Below are positions 55,843 through 64,000 of a DNA stretch of 64,000 nucleotides, piece by piece; within the stretch, counting starts at the first letter, position 1, and every line of letters begins with the position of its first letter. The position numbers were made by a program, and so were the translations under genes. The notes under the pieces were generated by a model that did no database searches, was not told the origin of the DNA, and saw nothing but the letters and a program-made list of their open reading frames with translations. This DNA comes from Erythroxylum novogranatense (taxonomy: Eukaryota; Streptophyta; Magnoliopsida; Malpighiales; Erythroxylaceae): contig CM057233.1 of assembly GCA_029891385.1 (NCBI GenBank), positions 27,081,352 through 27,145,351 on the forward strand, given 5' to 3'.

Positions 55843-58800
55843 TGTTGGGCCCCAAATTTTATTTATTTTATTTATTTATTTACTTGACTTATTCTTTATT
55901 TTTGCTTTAATTGTTTTAATTATGTGTATATATATATATATATTTATTTTAATATAGTTGAGCCTTGGAATTAGTTAGTATGATTGGAAATTAGAAATTG
56001 GAAATTTTGAAGTTAAAGTGAAGGGTTAGAATTAATTGGATTAATTGGTAGTAGGCTTGTGATATGTGTAGAGCCATATGAGACAAATAAGGGTTTGTTA
56101 GAAAGAATGGGCTTTAGAGACTAATGGAATAAGAAGAAGGATGAGAGCCCAAAGGAAAAGCATAGTAAGCTATAAGGAGAGCAAAACTACGTAGTATTGG
56201 AGGAGGGCTTTAACAATGAGATAAGTAAATTAAGTTGTGTAGAAGAGGAAGCAAGTTGTCGTAGAGATCAAAAGAAAAGAAGAGAAGACCAAAACGTGAG
56301 TCAAGAGAAAGTAGGGTTTTGGCCAAGAAGAAAAAGGGAGAGCCGTAGGAAGCTTGAAGGGAGGAAGAAAGAAGAGGAAAAAGAAGAGAAATCTACTTGT
56401 TGAAGGTAAGTTCCATCTTTGTTTATGATAGGTTCGAAATGGGGTGAAATGGAAGTTAGGGTTTGTGTAGGGTTTGAAGAAAGAAAGAAGAGAAGGGTAA
56501 GATCTATGGATTTTTGGGATTTCTAAGTTAAGATTTTGGTTATTCTAGCATAGATGGCTTATGGGTAGGTTAGGTTTAAAGCTTATTTTACCTTTGCTTG
56601 ATTTTATGAATGCTACGCCTTTCTTTTAGAATATATTTATTAAATGGAGTGTGATTTAATTGAAGAAACTCAAGAAAACCCCACTCAAGACAAGGAGGAA
56701 GGGCAATCTTGAATTCGGATTCAGACGTTAGGTGGGTAACATTTTTATAGTTATTGTGTAATGAGCAAATGCCCTATGTGTGCTGCCTTTGTAAAATTGT
56801 GTGTATATTGAAAGTGTATTCCTCTGATTTGAAAGAAAAGAATGAAACTATGACGATTCGATGAAATGAAAGAAGCATAAAATGCTATTCTAGTGTTTGA
56901 ATATGTGAGCATAATTTGGTTGTGATTGGGCGAGAGAGAACCTATTTCGTTAAGTCACGTGCACGTTGACCCCCTAGCCATCTCCCGGCTGCCCGCTTGA
57001 GGCCCACAAGATCCAAAAATGGACTCGTCGTGTTTACGGTAAACTTCAGTTTTCGTCGTGTTTATGTAACTCTCGAGCCAATTGTGTGCATTTCATCAAT
57101 TTGGTGTTATGATGCATAATATGTGTTTTAATTGATAGAAGATTCCATGTTATGCTTTATATGATGTTTTGGCTAATTTATGATTTATGCGATGAAGTTG
57201 AGTTATTTGTGTTGTATATGATAGATTGATAATGTTTCGGATTCTTTTATGTGTTGTATGGCTCATTACTCGATGGCTATAAAGGTGTTAGCTACTGAGC
57301 TGTGTTTGCTCACCCCACATTCTCCCTCCTCAGGTGAAAATTTTAGTTGATCGTGGAACCTTGCAAGGCATCGGGCATAACTCCAAGGACTCTAGAAACT
57401 TTTGTATTAAGTTAGTAATTAGCATTTTGTAATGGCTTTATAAGCATATCGATCATTGAACATCTCATATTTTGTAATTTATACTGGACTCTTGATGAAT
57501 ATGTTGATATGTAACTAAAGCTGTGTATGAACTTTTGTTATGATTTGAAAAGAGAATGAGAGCTCTAGTACTCTCTTCATCTTGTGTTGTGTTGTTTTGT
57601 GATCTATGTGTGAAGTATGTGTATGAGTCTTTTATTATTGAGTTCGCTGTTGAGTTTTGCCTTGAGAGAGCTCGCTAGAAATTTGCATAAGTTTAGGAGC
57701 TGATGAAGTTCTACAAATTTCTGGGCTGATTTGTTCCTTGAGTTAGATTTGGATGTTTGTGTGCTTTCAGCCAAATTATGGACTGTATAGATCAGATGGG
57801 ATCTTTTGTTTTATGGGGAGCTGTAGGCGAGCTGTAGAGCTCTTCCTTGATGTGTTATGAACTATTTTAGGGTGTGTTAATTGGTAGATATGAGTTGTTA
57901 GAATCAGATGCAGGTGCTGTCTAAATGACAGATTCCAGGCAGAAGCTTTGAGTCCACTTTTGACCATCATAGAGTTAGAATTGGGATCTGTGATCTTCAT
58001 GAAGGTTGTAGAGAATTCTTTTACCTTTCCGTAGACACCATGTTTGTTAAATTTGGAGTTCTGAGTAGAAAGTTATGATCTTTCCAAGTGGAAACATTCA
58101 GGAGCTAAAGTAAGACAAAGTTACTGCTCATCTTCATCTTCGTCTATGCTGACGTCATCTTCGTCTGTGCTGACGTCATCTTCGTCTATGATGACATCAT
58201 CTTCATCTTAGTTTTGCTGACGTCATCTTCGTCTGTGCTGACGTCATCTTCGTCTATGATGACATCATCTTCGTCGTAGTTGTTCTGACATCATCATCGT
58301 CTGCTTTTGTTTTAACCCTTCTTCTTCTTTTGGCCATAACTTTTTGCACAGACCTCCGATTGACCTCATTTTTGAAGCGATAGATTTCTCAGACATTTTT
58401 CTATCTTTCCACACATGTTTGATCAGTATTTCTTTTAAATTGTAAAAAGTGGTGTGAAACAAAGTGTGATGGTCGGTCAATAAAGTCTAAATATACTTCA
58501 CTTATTTTCAAATATCTTGAGCTATAGAGCTCCGATTGAGTAGATTCTTGTTTTAAATTAAACTAGAGGCATAGATTTTCAAGTCACATGAAGGAGCTGA
58601 GCTGTAATTTTACCTTTAGGATTTTCAATTTTTGTCATGAATTCGGATATAGCATTCTTGGTCTGTTTCTTTTAAGACAATATTTTGGTCATAACTTTTT
58701 CATTTCTAATCCAAATTGAGCGTTTTCAGAGGCGTTAGAATCGTTAGACCATAAGGAATAAATGTACATAAGAAGCTAATCCATTTTTCCTATTGCAAGT

Positions 58801-58889
58801 CCCCCAAATTGTGGTCAGTATGTTGTCAGTTTTGGGTCTTCTATGCCTGTTCGGGTCTGAATGTTGGGTCTCGGAGACGGGGTCCAACA
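55843..58889 (+). repeat. 5' LTR of element I
   Basis: It starts TGTTGGGCCCC and ends GGTCCAACA. It contains a short TA run (about 55926-55941), AAAACTACGTAGT (56183-56195), an ACGTGCACGT palindrome (56957-56966), TGAGC-7nt-GCTCA followed by CCCC, pyrimidines and CAGG (57296-57334), and a tandem TGACGTCA array (58150-58304). A purine-rich open frame at 56197-56403 is compositional. Confidence 0.92.
58150..58304 (+). repeat. Tandem TGACGTCA repeats in the LTR of I
   Basis: A 21-bp unit starting TGACGTCATCTTCGTCT recurs, organised as a 68-bp higher-order repeat (21+21+26) present twice (58150-58217 and 58218-58285) plus a partial copy. Four units keep the full 8-bp palindrome TGACGTCA; others read TGACATCA. 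TGACGTCA is the core site of plant TGA/bZIP factors, so an enhancer role is possible. Confidence 0.92.
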
Positions 58890-58894
58890 TTGTT

Positions 58895-58906
58895 TGGTAT
58901 TAGAGC
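58895..58906 (+). promoter_or_regulatory. Primer-binding site of element I
   Basis: TGGTATTAGAGC, one C-to-T change from the Met-tRNA complement, five bases after the LTR end. Confidence 0.88.
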
Positions 58907-59084
58907 GTAGGTTTCACTCCTAGGCTTAGGATGCATAGTAGAAAAATTATTTTGCTATGTGATTAAATGTTTGCATTATGAATTGATTGTTTGTATTAAG
59001 TGACATGCATATCATGCATACATATAGGAACTAAGATTAAAAAGAATTGTAGCTAATCATAAATGTTTTCATTGAAGGAGTAAG

Positions 59085-60200
59085 ATGCCACCTCGTAGAA
59101 AGACACGAGGAGTTCTGCAAGGTTCAATTGCACCTGACTCTCCTTCGAGAGAGGAGAGCACGGATGAGTCTATAGCCCCGGGAGTGGCTGAGGCTTCTCG
59201 AGGGCAAAGTAGTGAGCCCCTCCGACCTCAGACTCAGCAGTCGCCTAGTCAATTTGAACAAGTGCCTGCTTTAGATCCGAGATTGTTCCAGGCATTTACC
59301 CAAGCTTTTGTTCATTCTATGGATCAAATGCCACAGGCTTCTGGTTCGGCCACAGTTAAAAAGGGGAGACAGTTTGACAAATTGAGAAAGTATGGAGCAG
59401 TGGACTTCTACGGGACCACTGATCCTGAGAAAGCTGAGACCTGGTTGAGGAAGACCGAGAGAGTGTTGGATCAGATGGAGTGTGAGGATGATGAGAGGGT
59501 GATTTATGCTGTCAGTCTACTCCAGGGTGATGCCTCGCATTGGTGGGAGTGTGTCACGGGAGTCGGTTTGGCCGATAGGGTTGACATGGGAAGACTTCCT
59601 GGCTGCTTACAGGAAGAAGTATCTGTCTGAGGTGTACATTCAGCAGAAGCATAGGGAGTTTCTGAGTCTCACCCAGAGAGAGATGACAGTTACTGAATAT
59701 GAGCGTCGGTTTACTCAGTTGTCAAGGTATGCTTCAGAGATGATGTTCAGTGAAGCTGCAAAGTGCCGCCGGTTTGAGTCGGGCCTGCACCTAGCTATCA
59801 GAGAGAAGGTGGTAGTGCAGAACTTTGGCGACTTTCAACAGCTGGTTGAAGCAGCATTGAGAGTTGAGAACATCGAGAACATTAAGAGTGCGATTATAGG
59901 AAAAGAAAGGGAGAGAGCGATTCGGGAGGGAGGTGGTACTTCTATTTACGAGAGAAGTGTCGGGACCTTTCTGTCTGATCGAGGAGAGAAGCGGCAGGTG
60001 AGGCGGCTAGGCCTATGAGGACCTCTCTTGTTTCTCACCAAGCCTCAACGGTGGTGGCGATAGAAGAGGAGATGGGAGAGGCCACCTCTTCCCAAATGTG
60101 AGAGCTTGTGGGAATCTCCATAGGGAGAATGTCATGATTGACAGGAGCATGCTTTAATTGTGGACAGAGAGGAAACATAGCCAAAGCAGTGTCCTAAAAT
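59085..60200 (+). pseudogene. gag: gag pseudogene of element I
   Basis: The ATG at 59085 (MPPRRKTRG) is preceded by a leader after the primer site. The Gag core begins with QFDKLRKYGAVDFYG at about residue 100 and includes ERVLDQMECEDDER and SHWWE. A frameshift at about 59560 moves it to the frame from 59506 (WEDFLAAYRKKYLSEVY, KCRRFESGLH, GDFQQLVEAAL). The frame stops at 60016-60018, and the zinc-knuckle region (about 60095-60190) is scrambled by further indels. Without the breaks it would match Gag of H almost residue for residue in order. Confidence 0.88.
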
Positions 60201-60271
60201 TTGGATAGAAGAGAGGGATCACAGATCAAGCTTCGGGAGAGCAGAGGCAGTGGGATGAAGGTTGTGGTGAA

Positions 60272-60694
60272 GTGGGTAGCTCTAGAGCACCTAAGAGAGC
60301 TCATCCTCCAGATAGATCCAGGGGGCAATCACCAGCTAGAGTGTTTGCAATGACTCGAGAGGAGGCAGAGACAGCTCCAGAAGTGGTGACGAGTATGGTA
60401 AAATTGTTTGATGTTGATGTTCTTGCTTTAATTGATCCAAGTTCTACCCATTCCTTTGTGTCTTCGAGTAGGACTGTGCCTAGGAGGATTTTGAGCCCAT
60501 TGGATACTCCGTTGATGGTGAGTACTCCAATCGGCCAGTATATTATTATCAGTCAAGTGTATAGAGATTGTGAGATAGGGATTAGTGGAGGAAAATTTGT
60601 GGTGGATTTGATGCCTTTGAAAATGGGGGGATTGGATGTGATCCTAGGTATGGATACATTAGAGAAGTATCATGCCAATTTAGACTGCAAGTAG
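60272..60694 (+). pseudogene. pro: Protease region of element I
   Basis: The frame has [20 protein letters not shown], then the active site as DPSSTHSF (family D-[PST]-G-S-T-H-S-F), so the active-site Gly is Ser. It goes on to KMGGLDVILGMDTLEKYHANLDC and stops at 60692-60694, probably in place of an Arg or Gln codon. Further frameshifts follow before RT. Protease activity is unlikely. Confidence 0.85.
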
Positions 60695-60991
60695 AAGACA
60701 GTTGAATTCGAGTTAGAGGATGGCAGAAAAGTGGTATTCATAGGAGATAGAAAGGTCAGTCCGCCTCGAATTGTTTCAATGATGATGACGAGAGAGAATG
60801 ATGAGTAGCAGGTGTGAAGCATATTTGGCCTATGTGTTGACACGAAGGCGGATAGAGGAGGTTGGAAGACATTCACGTAGTCGAGGAATTCCGGATGTCT
60901 TTCGAGGAATTGCAGGATTACCCCTTTAGAAATTGAGTTTCCCGTTGAGTTTCTTCCAGGTACTGCGTCGATCTCAATTCTGCCTTACCGA

Positions 60992-62088
60992 ATGGCTCCG
61001 GCGAAATTGAAGGAGCTTAAGGAGCAATTGGAGGATCTTTTAGAGAAGGGTTATATTAGGCCGAGCTCTTCACCTTGGGGAGCTCCGGTTCTCTTTATGA
61101 AGAAGAAAGGTGGGTCGTTGCGGATGTGTGTGGATTATAGGAAGCTGAACCATGCCACCGTTAAGAATAGATATCCGCTCCCGCACATAGATGATTTATT
61201 TGACCAATTGCAAGGGGCGAGAGTCTTTTCCAAGATAGATTTGAGATCGGGTTATCATCAGTTGAGAATAAAGGAGACCGATGTGTCAAAGACTGCTTTC
61301 AAAACTAGGTATGGCCACTTTGAGTTTTTGGTTATGCCTTTTGGATTAACGAATGCTCCTGCAGTCTTTATGGATTTGATGAATAGAGTCTTCAAGTCTT
61401 TCCTAGACCAATTTATCATTGTCTTTATTGATGATATATTGGTCTATTCTAAGAGTGATGAGGAGCATGAGGATCATCTGAGGGTTGCCTTGGAGACATT
61501 GAGAAAGAATGAATTGTATGCCAAATTCGATAAATGCGAATTTTGGTTAAGAGAAGTGTATTTCTTGGGCATGTGATTTCAGAGCGTGGAGTGCATGTAG
61601 ATCCACAAAAGATAGAAGCTGTGGTTAAATGGGAAGCACCTAAGAATATAGCTGAAGTGAAAAGTTTCTTGGGATTAGTCGAATATTACAGGAGGTTTGT
61701 GGAGGGCTTTTCTATGATAGCTGCTCCGCTTTCCAAATTGACGAGGAAGAATCAGAAATTTGAGTGGACAGAGGAGTGCCAGAACAGTTTTGAGGAATTG
61801 AAGAATAGACTTACTACTGCACCGATTTTGACATTACCTTATGGTGATGATGAATACATTGTATACAGTGACACCTCTAGGAAGGGTTTAGGGTGTGTAC
61901 TGATGCAAGGGGAGAAAGTGATTGCCTATGCTTCTAGGCAATTAAAGCCTTATGAGATGAACTATCCTATTCATGACTTGGAATTGGCTGCTATAATTTT
62001 TTCATTGAAGATCTGGAGACATTACTTATATGGAGTTACTATTAGGGTATTTACAGATCATAAGAGTCTTAAGTACTTGTTGACCTAG
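60992..62088 (+). pseudogene. pol: Reverse transcriptase and RNase H of element I
   Basis: The frame from 60992 ([17 protein letters not shown]) carries [36 protein letters not shown] and the FIDDILVYS box at about 61420-61446. A one-base deletion near 61570 ends it at 61576, and the rest continues in the frame starting 61534. That part holds the connection ([11 protein letters not shown]), RNase [12 protein letters not shown] (Thr where relatives have Ala), DLELAAIIF and [14 protein letters not shown] at 62086-62088 stands where the family has Gln in [14 protein letters not shown] catalytic Asp residues are intact. Confidence 0.93.
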
Positions 62089-62100
62089 AAAGAGCTGAAT

Positions 62101-63780
62101 TTGAGGCAGAGGCGATGGTTAGAATTGTTGAAAGATTATGATTTGATGATAGATTACCATCCGGGGAAAGCTAATGTGGTAGATGATGCTTTGAGTAGGA
62201 AGTCCACTATGGAACATGTGGAAACGGTGTATCTTCCCTTGCTGAAGGAATTAGCCAGACTTGATGTGACGTTGAGACAAGTCAAACCTGATTGTATCTT
62301 AGCAAATTTCAGAGTGAGACCAGTATTGAAGGAGAAGATTAAAGAATTGCAGGAACAGGATGAGTACTTGAGTAAGTTTAGAGAAGAGATAAAGAATGGC
62401 AAACCTTCTGGTGTAGAGGTAAAGGAAGATGGATTGATGGTTATGGGCAACAGATTGTGCGTTCCAGACCTGTTAGAGCTAAGGGATGAGATCCTTGATG
62501 AGGCGCATAACACTCCTTATGCAATGCACCCAGGGAGTTCTAAGATGTATCGGGATTTGAAAGAGCATTTTTGGTGGAAAGGAATGAGGAAAGATGTGGC
62601 AGAGTATGCTAAAAGATGTTTAGTGTGTCAGCGAGTTAAAGCTGAACACCAAGCACCTTCAGGCAAGCTTAATCCATTGCCGATTCCGAAATGGAAATGG
62701 GAGAAGATTACCATGGATTTTCTGATGGGATTACCGAGGACTAGTAAGAAGCATGACGCTATTTGGGTGATCATTGATAGGTTGACCAAGTCAGCACACT
62801 TCTTGCCAATTAAACAGACAGATTCTTTGAATGTTTTGGCTAAGAAGTATGTGGATAAGGTAATCAGACTTCATGGGATTCCAAGCTCGATAGTTTCGGC
62901 GGGGATCTAGGTTTACCTCAGATTTTGGGAAAGTTTGCAGGAGGCTCGGGGACTAGATTGCATTTTAGTACGGCTTTTCATCCGCAGACTGATGGACAAT
63001 CGGAGAGGACGATACGGACTTTGGAGGTAATGTTGAGAGCTTGTGCTTTGGATTTCAAAGGTTCGTGGGATGATCACCTACCTTTGATTGAGTTTGCTTA
63101 CAATAATTCCTATCACTCGGGAATTCAGATGGCACCTTATGAGGCTTTGTATGGTAGGAGATGCAAAACTCCTATTTGTTTGGATGAGGAAGGTGAAAGG
63201 AAGCTTGTAGGACTTGAGTTAGTACAGATTACAGTCGATAAAGTTAAGTTAGTGAGGCAGAGGCTTAAAGCAGCTCAAGATAGGATGGAAAGTTATTCGG
63301 ATGCCCATAGAAAAGAGATGGAATTTGAAGTGGGTGAGAAGGTGTTTCTTAGAGCTCTCCATGGAAAGGTGTTTTGAGGTTTGGTAAGAAGGGCAAGCTT
63401 AGCCCGAGGTACATAAGCCCATATGAGATCACTGAGAGGATTGAGCCTTTGGCTTATAAGTTAGATTTGCCATTGGAGTTAGCTAAGATTCATAATGTGT
63501 TCCATGTATCGATGTTGAGGAAGTACAGATCAGATCCTTCGCATATAGTTCAACCTTTCGAAGTTCAGTTGAGGGAGGATTTGACTTATGAGGAGCAACC
63601 AGTGGAGATCTTAGATTCAAAGGAAAAGGTGTTAAGGAACAAAGTTGTAAAGCTAGTTAAGGTCTTGTGGAGGAACCATTCGACGGAAGAGGCAACTTGG
63701 GAGCCTTTAGAAGCCATGAAGGAGAAGTACCCATACCTCTTTATGGGCTCAGGTAAGGATTTCGAGGATGAAATTCTTTT
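62101..63780 (+). pseudogene. pol: Integrase and chromodomain of element I
   Basis: The linker and the zinc site (AMHPGSSKMYRDLK ... CLVCQRVKAEHQ) lead to the catalytic core with Asp in TMDFLMGLP. A lesion at about 62903-62925 destroys the SDRDP motif with the second Asp and shifts frame. The frame from 62925 resumes with [20 protein letters not shown] (Glu region) and the C-terminal domain, and a single-base loss at about 63350 moves it to the frame from 63374 (FGKKGKLSPRYISPYEI). The chromodomain follows (VLWRNHSTEEATWEPLEAM, then YPYLF). The frame runs on through the polypurine tract into the 3' LTR to 63919. It is non-functional. Confidence 0.92.
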
Positions 63781-63793
63781 AGGAGGGGAGAGT
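63781..63793 (+). promoter_or_regulatory. Polypurine tract of element I
   Basis: AGGAGGGGAGAGT directly before the 3' LTR. Confidence 0.88.
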
Positions 63794-64000
63794 TGTTGGG
63801 CCCCAATTTTTTTTATTTTTTTTATTTATTTATTGATTGATTTACTTGAATTATTATTTATTTTTGCTTTAATTCTTTTAATTATGTGTATATATATATA
63901 TATATTTATTTTAATATAGTTGAGCCTTGGAATTAGTTAGTATGATTGGAAATTGGAAATTTTGAAGTTAAAGTGAAGGGTTAGAATTAATTAAATTAAT
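63794..64000 (+). repeat. Start of the 3' LTR of element I
   Basis: The first 207 bp match 55843-56050 with a few base changes and length differences in the T-rich and TTTA runs. The window ends inside it. Confidence 0.95.

Larger units (their letters stand above)
55843..64000 (+). mobile_element. Element I: Ty3/gypsy chromovirus, 3' end outside the window
   Basis: A 5' LTR (55843-58889), Met-tRNA primer site, gag, protease, RT/RNase H, integrase, chromodomain, polypurine tract and the first 207 bp of the 3' LTR are present. Gag and pol resemble those of H closely, so H and I are sister families. I sits in the 3' LTR of H and is younger. The base before insertion reads gaggc (55838-55842), the expected target duplication to be found after the 3' LTR. 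Coding regions are broken mostly by small indels. Confidence 0.94.

Noticed and set aside
56197..56403. 68-codon Lys/Glu-rich open frame in the LTR of I
   Set aside because: Purine-rich composition explains it; no homologous frame in related LTRs.

Overview
This window looks like repeat-rich, probably pericentromeric nuclear DNA of a flowering plant, most likely a eudicot. It is AT-rich and almost completely filled with nested LTR retrotransposons. The evidence is several initiator-Met-tRNA primer sites, polypurine tracts, gag/pol relics of Ty3/gypsy chromoviruses (integrase followed by a chromodomain) and of a Ty1/copia element, a decayed PIF/Harbinger transposon, and 5-bp target duplications. 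I see no intact host gene. One 186-bp open stretch (17543-17728) behind a splice-acceptor-like sequence could be an old host exon.

Layout. 1-3188: the 3' part of a gypsy LTR. 3189-4124 and 16347-17542: one older sequence split by gypsy element A (4125-16341, TSD ggcgt), which has decayed gag, protease, RT/RNase H, integrase and chromodomain. 18252-19066: an AT-rich element with inverted ends. 19243-29927: copia element C (130-bp LTRs, TSD taatc), with gypsy-type element D (20659-26806, TSD ttaat) inserted in its protease/integrase interval. 29933-32650: no gene seen. 32650-33756: a minus-strand Athila/Tat-like gypsy remnant. It is cut by Harbinger element T (33757 to about 36690), which is cut by chromovirus H (about 36683-55842). 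H is itself cut by a solo LTR S (38183-38859), by the large non-coding element G (40624-52459, TSD tcttt) and, in its 3' LTR, by chromovirus I (55843 to beyond the window end).

Nothing here looks functional as a pathway. Each coding element once made Gag plus a polyprotein (protease, reverse transcriptase, RNase H, integrase), and the chromodomain would have targeted integration to heterochromatin. G and D have intact ends but no recognisable coding sequence, so they would have depended on relatives such as A, H or I.

The most interesting signal is in the LTRs. Families that differ in primary sequence share ordered sets of short hairpins whose stems change sequence but keep pairing. Examples are a tandem array of different 13-nt hairpins in G, palindromes centred on GTGCAC (or GTGCGCAC) in four families, and a TGAG...CTCA hairpin followed by CCC, pyrimidines and CAGG in all families. 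A lineage-specific array of palindromes also recurs just upstream of one conserved LTR block. Element H is a second highlight: its gag-pol frame is free of frameshifts over 1,572 codons once the insertions are subtracted, yet it carries 14 stop codons, mostly of the kind cytosine deamination produces.
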